Assembly: GCA_013314815.1 (NCBI GenBank)
Contig: JABUEY010000001.1
Span: 1-64,000, forward strand
Reading direction: 5' to 3'
From: Syntrophobacteraceae bacterium
GTDB taxonomy: Bacteria; Desulfobacterota; Syntrophobacteria; Syntrophobacterales; Syntrophobacteraceae
Length of the DNA: 64,000 nt
Shown: positions 10,012-17,813 of the stretch, in pieces
Numbering within the stretch: position 1 is the stretch's first letter
How the letters are laid out: the number at the start of each line of letters is the position of its first letter
Translations under genes and position numbers: made by a program
Notes under the pieces: generated by a model
Seen by the model: only the letters and a program-made list of their open reading frames with translations
Database searches by the model: none
Told to the model about the DNA's origin: nothing

Positions 10012-10593
10012 CTAAGTCGCAGCGGTTTCCTCCCGGGCACCGGACATAGCCTCGGCCGCAACAGCCGCTTCCACCTGGGCTCCTGCCAGGCGGGCCTTCA
10101 CCTTGGCCACCGTCGACTCGGGCGTCTCCTTGCCCAGCACCTGCTCGCCCAGGACCACCACCGGAGCCAGTCCGCAGCAGCCCAGGCAACGGGTCGTCGT
10201 GAGCGTCAGCTTGCCGTCGGGAGTCGTCTGGCCCGCTTCGATGTGGAACTCATCCTGCAGCGCATCCACGATTTCGTTCGCCTTTCCCACATAACACGCC
10301 GTCCCCAGGCATACGATGCAGGTATGTTCTCCCTGGGGTTTGAGCGAGAAGAAATGGTAAAAGGTCGCCACTCCATAGACCCAGCTGAAGGGAAGTTTCA
10401 ACTGCCTGGCAATGTAGATGAGCACCTCTTCGGGTAAATAGCCGAAGGCCTCCTGCGCGCTGGTGAGCACTTCGATCAGCGCATCCTGTTGATAATGCTG
10501 TTTTTTCAAAACACGATCGATGCCTTTGTAGCGGGGATCTCCGCTCGGATGTCCTTCCTGGACACCCTTTTTCTTCGTACCGGTCGTAGGCAT
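10012..10593 (-). CDS. hoxE: Hydrogenase subunit, NuoE-like [2Fe-2S] protein
   Basis: The 193-residue protein is a NuoE/24-kDa homologue: helical N-terminus with [14 protein letters not shown], then [10 protein letters not shown], and a thioredoxin-like fold with the [2Fe-2S] cysteines in CLGTACYVG and [11 protein letters not shown]. The C-terminus is an Ala-rich tail of about 30 residues that most relatives lack or vary. It is the first gene of the hox operon; a GGAGGA site lies 7 bases before the ATG. HoxE and HoxF together form the diaphorase entry. Its presence distinguishes the five-subunit HoxEFUYH form from four-subunit enzymes. Confidence 0.93.
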   Translation of the reverse strand: MPTTGTKKKGVQEGHPSGDPRYKGIDRVLKKQHYQQDALIEVLTSAQEAFGYLPEEVLIYIARQLKLPFSWVYGVATFYHFFSLKPQGEHTCIVCLGTACYVGKANEIVDALQDEFHIEAGQTTPDGKLTLTTTRCLGCCGLAPVVVLGEQVLGKETPESTVAKVKARLAGAQVEAAVAAEAMSGAREETAAT

Positions 10594-11181
10594 GGTAGAA
10601 TCCTCCGTGTTACCAGCGCTAGCAAGGGTTTTGTTGATTTATACTCCCAAGCAACAGTACAACGGGCGGCTGTATATTCTTCCAACCGCCGACAGCAAAT
10701 GCAAAAGCCTCAAAACGACTTCTAGATGGTTTGTTCGGGAGTGCCCCTGTAATGAAAGGGAAAATGAAAGATGGAGATCAGTTAATAACGCATTTCACAA
10801 AAAAAGAACACGCTATCATCTTTTCCGGCGCTTGATCGATCCCGCACCACAAGGAGCAGAACCGTCCTCTATCCACGACAGGCCCGGGCAGGACACACTC
10901 TATCTGCGCCTACTCACCCCGTCAGGATTGTAGCGTAAAGAATATTCCAGGTCATGTCAAGAGATTTTTTTAACAAGGCGAAAATGGTTTGCGATTTACA
11001 AGGATTCTCGATTGGTTAAGACCAAAGGAGCAAAGGATCGTGGGAACGATTCGTCAGGGTTTCCCGTCCGCTTGTGCATTTTCCGAATGCCCTTGGGACG
11101 AGGAATCCATGTGCCGTGAATGTAAAAACTCCGCAGCGTCGACGTTCCTATACGCCGGGTTGACTCTGACTCGAAGTGGGA
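10594..11181. other. Intergenic region between hoxE and the histidine kinase gene
   Basis: About 590 bases without a convincing gene. It holds the putative hox promoter near 10932-10960 and, between that promoter and hoxE, a leader of roughly 330 bases. The short open frames here have no recognisable motif or good ribosome site. AT content is higher than in the flanking genes near 10740-10830 and 10930-10990. I see no clear terminator for the upstream kinase gene. Confidence 0.5.
10932..10960 (-). promoter_or_regulatory. Putative sigma70-type promoter for the hox operon
   Basis: On the - strand there is a perfect -35 box TTGACA (10955-10960) and, after 17 bases, the hexamer TACGCT (10932-10937), a weak -10. 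The spacer contains the small palindrome GAATATTC. A start near 10925 would give a leader of about 330 bases before hoxE. The -35 and spacing are good, the -10 is poor, so this is tentative. Confidence 0.45.
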
Positions 11182-12639
11182 TCAGGCACCTGGCGTGCTG
11201 GACGCCAATGCACCGGTTCTGTCAGGTCTCTGTTCGGCAGATTCCTTGACGGGAAGCACGAAATAGATCAGGTTCCCGTAGCGTTGAGGTTCGCACCCCA
11301 CGACTCCTCCATGGACCTCAACAACATTTCGCACGAAATTGAGCCCGTGACCCGTTCCCTGTTCGATTTCGGAACCGGCCCTTCGATACCCTTCCTCGAA
11401 TATCCTCTGCGCCTCCCCCTCCTGCAGAGGGACACCCGTGGTGAAGAAGTTGAACCGTACTCCGTGTATCCCTTCACCAAAGAAATCCTTCTGAATCTGC
11501 CGATTGTAGGAAACAAGCTTGATGGTGTTCCCCAGCTGGTCTTCCACCGCCCGGGTATACTTGACGGCATTGGAGAACAGGTTATCAAAAACCTGTGATA
11601 TCAAACCCTTATCAACGAAAAGAGTGATCTGCTCGTCAGGGACGTTTTCCAGGCGATTGTCCACGGCGATGCCCCTCTTTTCGAACAGAGGGAGGTATCG
11701 GTCGAGCAGCGGCTGGATGATCTCCGTACGAAAGTTGCACGACTGCTTTCTCAGGACATATGTGCCCTTTTCAAAATGGTCGCGTCGAAACAGGGCTTCA
11801 AGAAAAAGGCTGCTGTGTTCGTAATGCTTGGAAAGAGCCCTGCATTCGGCCTGGAGGTTTTGATTGTTCTCATCCAGCGCGTGGTATATCTCGCACAGAC
11901 TCCTGGACAAATCCCGGTCCTGATCCTGCAAAAACAGGATGACGTCCTTCAGCTGGCTCTGCACCCGGGCACTGGATTCCAGATGTCTCTTCAGGCGGAT
12001 CAGGAAAAGCTTGTAGTACAGATTCGGGGATATGACATTGTGTTCGACGTCGGAAACCAGTTGATTGATGAACTTGATGTGGTTGAGGTTCTGCTGGATC
12101 AGCATCTTCTGGTGCAGGTTGTACCCGATTCGATTGGTGAACTTCTCCAGGAAGAAATGCTTCTTCGCATCGACCCTGTCGTGGGGATAGATTTCAAACA
12201 TCCCCAGCAGGGAACTCTGAGTCAGGAACGGAATGAGTTTGGTCAGAGCTTCGTTTCCACGAATGGGAAACACCCATGCGTCTTCCGTTTCGCAGGGTTT
12301 TTCACAGATGCGTATGGAGTGGTTCAGGCGATGTTCCGGTGCGATAAGCCCTTCTTCGCTGGAGCAAACTTTCTCGAGCAGGGACGTCTTCGAATCGATA
12401 ATGTACAATCTGCTTTCGAGGTCCAGAAACTCCTTGGGAACCGCGGTGCATATCAGGTAAAGCGTCGGTATGCTTGTATATTCCTGAGCAAGGTCGAAAA
12501 AGGTTGCAAAGGCTTCCTCCTGCACCCGTTCGAAGCTGTACCGGCTGTACCTGTTCTTTTTCTCTCTGACTCTTTCCCTGATGTCCAAAGCCAAATCCTG
12601 CACCATTTTCGTATCCGTGATTGTATGGAGGCAAGGCAC
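11182..12639 (-). CDS. Sensor histidine kinase, soluble, atypical
   Basis: The 485-residue protein has no membrane segments. Residues up to about 190 look like a GAF-type sensory region with no family I can name. A dimerisation helix follows with a probable phospho-acceptor His in DVEHNVISPN. The ATPase domain shows an N-box (VFDNLFSNAVKYT) and a G2 box (GTGHGLNFV) ending with EVHGG. The G1 position reads FNFFTTGVPL, so the usual Asp of DxGxG is replaced by Thr. A GTG start at 12639 with GGGGAG five bases upstream is preferred; ATG at 12606 is the alternative. It sits between the hox and formate-channel genes and may sense redox state or formate; that is inference. No response regulator gene is adjacent. 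Confidence 0.8.
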   Translation of the reverse strand: MPCLHTITDTKMVQDLALDIRERVREKKNRYSRYSFERVQEEAFATFFDLAQEYTSIPTLYLICTAVPKEFLDLESRLYIIDSKTSLLEKVCSSEEGLIAPEHRLNHSIRICEKPCETEDAWVFPIRGNEALTKLIPFLTQSSLLGMFEIYPHDRVDAKKHFFLEKFTNRIGYNLHQKMLIQQNLNHIKFINQLVSDVEHNVISPNLYYKLFLIRLKRHLESSARVQSQLKDVILFLQDQDRDLSRSLCEIYHALDENNQNLQAECRALSKHYEHSSLFLEALFRRDHFEKGTYVLRKQSCNFRTEIIQPLLDRYLPLFEKRGIAVDNRLENVPDEQITLFVDKGLISQVFDNLFSNAVKYTRAVEDQLGNTIKLVSYNRQIQKDFFGEGIHGVRFNFFTTGVPLQEGEAQRIFEEGYRRAGSEIEQGTGHGLNFVRNVVEVHGGVVGCEPQRYGNLIYFVLPVKESAEQRPDRTGALASSTPGA

Positions 12640-13000
12640 TCAGTCTCCCCGCCGGGCGACGAGGCGATCCCGGAACGGAGGCGCACAAACAGGGGGGGCT
12701 TTGACAACGCGTGCTCAAGGCAAAGTGACGGCCCTTTATCGGGTTCTTCCCGATGAGATATTTTTGAAGTTTACCAACATTTTTGCGGTTACACAAGCGC
12801 GGCGTATCCTTCTGTTTGCACAATCGGGCCATTCACGAAGCCCCGGGCAGCGGGCAAGAAATGCAGCCAGGACCCTGAAGATCGATCGTCGCATTCGAAC
12901 CCGAACAGCCCCAACCACGCAAAATCCGATGGAACTTCGCGCTTTCCAGTTCTTGTGTCATCCGCCCCCAGAAGCGTCGATACTTTGTTAAATAATTCTC

Positions 13001-13027
13001 TTGACATTGATCTACCCGTTTTATAAT
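13001..13027 (+). promoter_or_regulatory. Putative sigma70-type promoter upstream of the formate channel gene
   Basis: A perfect -35 TTGACA (13001-13006) and a perfect -10 TATAAT (13022-13027) lie on the + strand. The spacer is 15 bases, shorter than the usual 16-18, which weakens the call. The surroundings are locally AT-rich in an otherwise GC-rich region. The next gene on this strand starts 658 bases downstream. Confidence 0.5.
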
Positions 13028-13317
13028 CTGCTCCCGTGTAAATTGTGCAGGAGATACGGTCTTTCCACCACATGACAAATCTGGCGGTGCAGTGTTCTGG
13101 TAGGAAAAGAGTCATTTGTTGCAATGGCGGGTCGCCTTGGCGGACTGAAAGAGGGGGACTGGAAGCTCGTCGCGAATACCCGGTTTCGCTCTACGGGTAA
13201 GGATATCTTGCAGGCAGTGCTGTAAAGGGAGCGGTGCAATACTTATCCGGTGCGGCGGGTGGGGCACGAAGGATTCGCAATCCGTCGGCGGCAGAAATCC
13301 AGCCGACCCGACAGTTG

Positions 13318-13331
13318 TGTGATTTTTCACA
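13318..13331. promoter_or_regulatory. Inverted repeat TGTGA-N4-TCACA
   Basis: A perfect dyad TGTGA-TTTT-TCACA lies between the putative promoter and the formate channel gene. The half-sites are those of CRP/FNR-superfamily operators, but CRP and HcpR sites normally have a six-base spacer and this has four. It could equally be a small RNA hairpin in the leader. Function is unproven. Confidence 0.35.
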
Positions 13332-13555
13332 ATATCTGTTTTGCGCTGTCCAGCACAAAGGAGAGGGGGGATAATCGTTCGGGCGGTGGTCCCGAGAGGA
13401 ACGGTACTTGGAGAAAGCAGATTCGGCGGTTCGAGCGGAAAATGCGGTTTCGAGAAGGAGTGTCGATGGCGGAAACTGGGTTGGCGGCGACACTCGCTGT
13501 GCGGAAGACTTCCTGTTCAGGTGGTAGCCGGTCCCGGCTTATTGAAGACTCTTTT

Positions 13556-13606
13556 ACGGAGAGTCCGCGGCGGCTGTTATCCGGGGTGGGTTCTCCGTAT
13601 TTTTTT
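13556..13606 (+). terminator. Terminator-like hairpin (possible attenuator) in the formate channel leader
   Basis: ACGGAGA (13556-13562) pairs perfectly with TCTCCGT (13592-13598), and the right arm is followed by A and a run of seven T. The 29-base loop is GC-rich and can fold further. The structure stops 79 bases before the formate channel ATG. It would end transcripts that start upstream, or act as a regulated attenuator. The seven-pair outer stem with a long loop makes it weaker than a classic terminator. Confidence 0.5.
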
Positions 13607-13684
13607 AGCAGGCATTTTTCGGGAAGTGAGCAAGCAGTTTTTAGAAGTATCAGCTAAACGAACTACATTTCAAGGAGGCCTATT

Positions 13685-14632
13685 ATGAGTAACGGCGGAG
13701 TTTCTATTGATGCGCTAATGCCCAAAGACATGGCTGTCAAGGCCGAAAACATCGGTATCGCAAAGGCCGGCCTTGGAGCATATCGAATGTTTGCTTTGGC
13801 TATTCTGGCCGGCGCTTTTATCGCCATGGGGGCGAACTATGCCACCACGGTCTGGTCGGGACTGGGTAAAATCGTCGTCAGTTCGGGCAGTGAAACCGTG
13901 TTCACCACCGGTCTTCCTTACGGCATCATCCGCCTTCTGGGAGGCATTGTGTTCGCCACGGGCCTGATCATGGTCGTCATCGGCGGATCTGAACTGTTCA
14001 CAGGCAACTGCCTTATTCCCATGGCATGGGCATCCAAGAAGGTCACCACCGGCTCCATGCTGCGCAACTGGGTCATCGTCTACATCGGCAACTTCGTCGG
14101 TTCCGTGCTCACTGCTTATCTTGTATTCCTCGGAGGGCAGCATACATTCGGAGGAGGCGCGGTAGGCGTGACGGCTCTCAACATCGGAATCGCCAAGAAC
14201 AGCCTCGGATTTCTCCAATGCACCGTTCTCGCCATCTTCTGTAACGCCCTGGTGTGCATGGCCGTGTGGATGTGCTTCAGTGCTCGAAGCAACGTAGACA
14301 AGGTCTTCGTGATCATTCCTCCGATATCGGCCTTCGTTGCGTGCGGGTTCGAGCACTGTGTGGCCAACATGTACTTCATCCCGTCGGCTCTCTTCATCAA
14401 AGACCTCGACCCCACTTTCTTCGCCAAAGTGGTCGGCGGTCTTAAGGACGGAGGCGCGGCTCTCACCTGGGGTACATTCCTGTTCAACAACCTGCTGCCC
14501 GCAACGATTGGAAATATCATCGGCGGTGCACTTATGGTCGGCGGGATGTACTGGTTCATCTATCTGAGGCCCAGTTGGACGGGGAAGGCTGCCATGGGCG
14601 GGATCCCCCTGACCGAGCAGCAGAAGAAGTAA
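13685..14632 (+). CDS. Formate/nitrite transporter family channel (FocA-like)
   Basis: The 315-residue membrane protein has the FNT pattern: an N-terminal amphipathic helix, six hydrophobic segments, and the conserved loop GGSELFTGNC (about residue 100), which matches the FocA/NirC signature. Further conserved spots are NWVIVYIGNFVGS and GNIIGGALMVG. A strong AAGGAGG site precedes the ATG. FNT proteins form pentamers that pass formate, nitrite or hydrosulfide. Its position between a hydrogenase operon and a formate dehydrogenase operon argues for formate, which could leave the cell as an electron carrier or enter as substrate. Substrate is inferred from context. Confidence 0.93.
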   Translation: MSNGGVSIDALMPKDMAVKAENIGIAKAGLGAYRMFALAILAGAFIAMGANYATTVWSGLGKIVVSSGSETVFTTGLPYGIIRLLGGIVFATGLIMVVIGGSELFTGNCLIPMAWASKKVTTGSMLRNWVIVYIGNFVGSVLTAYLVFLGGQHTFGGGAVGVTALNIGIAKNSLGFLQCTVLAIFCNALVCMAVWMCFSARSNVDKVFVIIPPISAFVACGFEHCVANMYFIPSALFIKDLDPTFFAKVVGGLKDGGAALTWGTFLFNNLLPATIGNIIGGALMVGGMYWFIYLRPSWTGKAAMGGIPLTEQQKK

Positions 14633-14660
14633 GGCCTGGCCAACCTGTACAATGAAACAC

Positions 14661-14718
14661 AACCCGCTCGGCCTGAAAGCTTGGTTATTTCCTCCGGCTT
14701 CAGGCGGGCGGGTTTTTT
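14661..14718 (+). terminator. Rho-independent terminator of the formate channel gene
   Basis: AACCCGC...GCCTGAA on the left pairs with TTCAGGC...GGCGGGTT on the right, followed directly by a T run (TTTTTT). It lies 29 bases after the channel stop codon. The structure is long and GC-rich, a textbook intrinsic terminator. Confidence 0.85.
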
Positions 14719-15057
14719 GTGCCTTCCAGCAGCCCTGCAAAGAGAAGATGCCGCGGCTGTGACCAATACCCGATGCATGCCGAAGAACACATCTGTACAT
14801 CGAAAACCCACCCGCTGGTCAATAACATGCCGATAATTTTCTGCCCTTAACAAGGAAGGCCGCACAGCCCTCATCGCCGTGGCCCTCACCGGCCACATCG
14901 AAAAGAACCGGCAGGGGTTCATCCGGATTAAGGGCGACGGATGATGCAAGAAGCTTCAGGGAGGATAAAGTGCAGGGGTGCCGTACCATCCGGCACCCCT
15001 GTGCATACGTGTGGGCTACTGATAAATAATATTCAGATTATCTCGGATTGTGGTCGG
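14719..15057. other. Convergent intergenic region, formate channel / fdhA
   Basis: About 340 bases between two convergent transcription units. It contains the fdh operon terminator (14973-15001). An open stretch at 14837-14944 on the + strand, preceded by a stop and with no start codon, reads as about 35 protein-like residues ending in GFIRIKGDG. It may be a gene remnant or chance; I could not assign it. Confidence 0.4.
14973..15001 (-). terminator. Probable terminator of the formate dehydrogenase operon
   Basis: A perfect 11-base-pair stem CAGGGGTGCCG / CGGCACCCCTG with a 7-base loop lies 57 bases beyond the fdhA stop. The following sequence on the - strand (CACTTTAT) has only a short T stretch, so termination efficiency is uncertain. 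It could also protect the 3' end of the mRNA. Confidence 0.6.
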
Positions 15058-17760
15058 CTAGGCGACCTTCTCCACTCTCACAGCACACACCTTGTATTCG
15101 GGGATCTTGGCCTGAGGATCGAGTGCGGCCAGTGTGAGCTTGTTGGCCGCGGCCTCACTGAAGTGGAAGGGGACGAAGATCGTTCCTTCCTCCGTCATTT
15201 CTCCGACCCTCGCCTTGGCTTCCATCTGGCCCCGCCTCGTAACCAGCTTCACCCTATCAAGGTCCTTGATATTCAACCTGGCGGCGTCTTCCGTGTTGAT
15301 TTCCACCAGGCATTCGGAGTATCGCTCGTTCAATCCGACGGATCTTCTTGTCATGGTTCCTGTGTGGTATTGATACAGCACCCTGCCGGTGGTGAGCAGG
15401 AATGGATACTGGTCGTCGACGGGTTCCGCGGGCGGGATCCATTCGATGGCGTGGAACAGGCCCTTTCCGCGAACGAACTTGTCTTTGTGCAGGTATTTCG
15501 TTCCCGGATGCTCCTTGGTCGGACACGGCCACTGCAGACCGCCCGCATCGAGGCGCTGATAATCCATGCCCGCATACGAGGGTGTCACCGCACAGATTTC
15601 CTTGAAGATCGCCTCGGCGTCAGGATAGTTCATTTCGTATCCCATCCGTGAAGCGAGTGCCGCGATCGCCTGCCAGTCGGGAAGGGCCTTGCCGGGGGGA
15701 TCCACGGCCTTTCTGACTCTTTGCACGCGCCGCTCCGTGTTGGTAAACGTCCCTTCCTTTTCGGCAAAACAGGCGGCGGGCAGCACCACATCGGCCAACT
15801 GCGCGGTTTCCGTCAGGAAGATGTCCTGCACCACGAGGAAATCGAGGCTCTTCAGTCCCTCTTCCACATGGTGAAGATCCGGGTCGCTGACCATGGGGTT
15901 CTCACCCATAACGTACAGCGCCTTCACCTTCCCTTTCCCTGCCGCATCGATGGTCTCCACGATCGTCAGGCCGACATTTCCGGGCAGACTGTCCACTCCC
16001 CAGGCTTTGGCGAATTTCTCCCGGACATCGGGTATCGTCACGCTCTGGTACGCGGGGAACACGTTGGGCAGACATCCCATATCGCAAGCGCCCTGCACAT
16101 TGTTCTGCCCTCGAAGCGGGTTCACGCCGCCGCCTTCGATTCCGATATTCCCGCAGAGCATGGCGAGGTTGGCGACGCTCTTGACCGCGTCGGTTCCGTT
16201 GATATGCTGGGTAATACCCATGGCATACGCAATGGAAGCCGCGGGAGCAGAAGCATACAGCCTGGCCGCCGCAATCAGGTCGTCTTTGGGAATCCCCGAG
16301 ATTTCCTCGACTTTTTCGGGAGTATAGGCTGCAACAGCCTTCTTGAGCTCCTCGAAGCCTTCCGTTCTCTCATCCACGTACTTCTTGTCGTACAGCTCTT
16401 CCTTGATGATGACGTGCATCATGCCGTTGAGCCATGCCACGTCCGTTCCGGGCTTCTGCCTGAGCCAGATCTCGGCATGATCCACCAGGTCGATCTTGCG
16501 GGAATCGACTACGATCAGCTTGCACCTGCCGCTCTTGACCGCCCGCTTGATGGTCGATCCGATAACGGGATGCATCTCGGTCGTGTTTGACCCGGTAACG
16601 AGAATGACGTCGGAATTTTTCAAATCGTCGATGGAGTTCGTCATGGCACCGCTTCCGAACGATGTCGCGAGACCGGCCACGGTGGAGGCATGACAGAGCC
16701 GGGCGCAGTGATCGATGTTGTTGGTTCCGATCACCGCGCGCGCGAACTTGTTCAAAAGATAGTTTTCCTCGTTGGTGCAGCGTGCCGAAGAAAAGAAGGC
16801 CAGGGCATCCGGGCCGCTTTCTTTCCGGATGCTCTCGAACCGCCCGGCTATCCTGTCCAGAGCCTCCTCCCAGCTCGCTTGCCTGAACTCACCGTTCTCC
16901 TTGATCAAGGGAGTCGTCAGCCGGTCCGGATGATCGATGAAATCATTGCCGAACCTTCCCTTCACACATAGACTGCCTTGGTTGGGACCCGGGATTTCGT
17001 GGTCGGACGTGACCTTGACCACCTTGTTGTCCTTGACGTTGAGTTCCAGCTGGCAGCCCACTCCACAATACGTACACGTGGTGGCCACCTTCTTCAGTTC
17101 CCACGGACGCCCACGGAACCTTGCCTGCTTGTAGGTAAGGGCTCCGGTGGGACACGAGGCCACGCATTCCCCGCAGAACACGCACGTGCTGTCCTTGAGA
17201 GACTGGTGGTTGAAGGTGGTGATATAGGAATCCGATCCTCTTGCCGCCACATCGATCACTCCATTGACCTGCACTTCCAGGCACGCACGCACACACCGTC
17301 CGCACAGAACGCACTTGTTCTGGTCGCGAACGATCATGGTGTTGGAATCGTCTTTGGGGTGAGGCTTGAATTCCCCTTTAAAACGCACCTTCTCGATGCC
17401 GTGCTCGTAGACCAGGTCCTGCAGTTCGCAGTTGCCCGTCTGTTCGCAAAGAAGACAGTTGTGGTCTCCATAGGCCAGAAGCAGCTCGAGAACCGTCTTT
17501 CTCACCCGCATCAGCCGGTCCGTGTGCGTGGTTACCTCCATCCCGTCCGTGGCTGGTGTGGTGCACGACGGCGGCAGACCCCGCATGTTCTGGATTTCAA
17601 CGATGCACAGACGACAGCCGCCGTACGGGGGCATCTTGGGGTGATAGCAAAGGGTCGGGACGTGTATCCCATTGGCTCTGCACACCTCGAGTACGGTCTG
17701 CCCCTTTCTGCCCTGGACGCTCTTTCCGTTTACCGTCAGGGTGATGATTTCGTTTTCCAT
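15058..17760 (-). CDS. fdhA: NAD-dependent formate dehydrogenase, catalytic (molybdo/tungstopterin) subunit
   Basis: The 900-residue protein has a NuoG-like N-terminus ([2Fe-2S] cysteines, a CLLCEQTGNC cluster region, CVLCGRCVRAC and CVFCGECVASC), then a bis-pterin oxidoreductase core starting at CTYCGVGCQLEL. The active-site motif is CARLCHASTVAGL: Cys stands where selenocysteine occurs in FdhF-type enzymes, followed by the conserved His. A C-terminal MopB-binding domain closes the protein. The ATG at 17760 is chosen because AGAGGA lies just upstream; an in-frame start 33 bases earlier lacks one. It oxidises formate to CO2 or the reverse. No Tat signal is present, so the complex is cytoplasmic. 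Confidence 0.93.
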   Translation of the reverse strand: MENEIITLTVNGKSVQGRKGQTVLEVCRANGIHVPTLCYHPKMPPYGGCRLCIVEIQNMRGLPPSCTTPATDGMEVTTHTDRLMRVRKTVLELLLAYGDHNCLLCEQTGNCELQDLVYEHGIEKVRFKGEFKPHPKDDSNTMIVRDQNKCVLCGRCVRACLEVQVNGVIDVAARGSDSYITTFNHQSLKDSTCVFCGECVASCPTGALTYKQARFRGRPWELKKVATTCTYCGVGCQLELNVKDNKVVKVTSDHEIPGPNQGSLCVKGRFGNDFIDHPDRLTTPLIKENGEFRQASWEEALDRIAGRFESIRKESGPDALAFFSSARCTNEENYLLNKFARAVIGTNNIDHCARLCHASTVAGLATSFGSGAMTNSIDDLKNSDVILVTGSNTTEMHPVIGSTIKRAVKSGRCKLIVVDSRKIDLVDHAEIWLRQKPGTDVAWLNGMMHVIIKEELYDKKYVDERTEGFEELKKAVAAYTPEKVEEISGIPKDDLIAAARLYASAPAASIAYAMGITQHINGTDAVKSVANLAMLCGNIGIEGGGVNPLRGQNNVQGACDMGCLPNVFPAYQSVTIPDVREKFAKAWGVDSLPGNVGLTIVETIDAAGKGKVKALYVMGENPMVSDPDLHHVEEGLKSLDFLVVQDIFLTETAQLADVVLPAACFAEKEGTFTNTERRVQRVRKAVDPPGKALPDWQAIAALASRMGYEMNYPDAEAIFKEICAVTPSYAGMDYQRLDAGGLQWPCPTKEHPGTKYLHKDKFVRGKGLFHAIEWIPPAEPVDDQYPFLLTTGRVLYQYHTGTMTRRSVGLNERYSECLVEINTEDAARLNIKDLDRVKLVTRRGQMEAKARVGEMTEEGTIFVPFHFSEAAANKLTLAALDPQAKIPEYKVCAVRVEKVA

Positions 17761-17813
17761 TGTTCCTCTCTCAGTCCTTTTGGGATCCATCACATTATGA
17801 TCACAGACACATG

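Larger units (their letters stand above)
12640..13684. other. Long intergenic/leader region before the formate channel gene
   Basis: About 1,045 bases with no supportable gene. Seen in it: a six-base-pair hairpin ATCGGG-TTCTT-CCCGAT at 12738-12754; a promoter-like TTGACA/TATAAT pair at 13001-13027 on the + strand; a dyad TGTGA-TTTT-TCACA at 13318-13331; and a terminator-like hairpin with a T run at 13556-13606. If the promoter is real, the transcript would carry a 5' leader of about 650 bases. I did not recognise a known riboswitch, 6S RNA or RNase P RNA in it. Confidence 0.55.

Noticed and set aside
10592-10933. 113-codon open frame on the + strand upstream of hoxE
   Set aside because: It lies over the hox leader, has no ribosome site and no motif; composition looks random.
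10989-11249. 86-codon Cys-containing open frame on the + strand
   Set aside because: The cysteines do not form a known motif and the frame overlaps the end of the kinase gene on the other strand.
13001-13684. 6S RNA, RNase P RNA, molybdenum-cofactor or c-di-GMP riboswitch in the formate channel leader
   Set aside because: None of the conserved core sequences I remember for these RNAs could be located.
14837-14944. Protein-like 35-codon stretch on the + strand between the formate channel and fdhA
   Set aside because: No start codon and bounded by stops; could be a remnant but no family was recognised.
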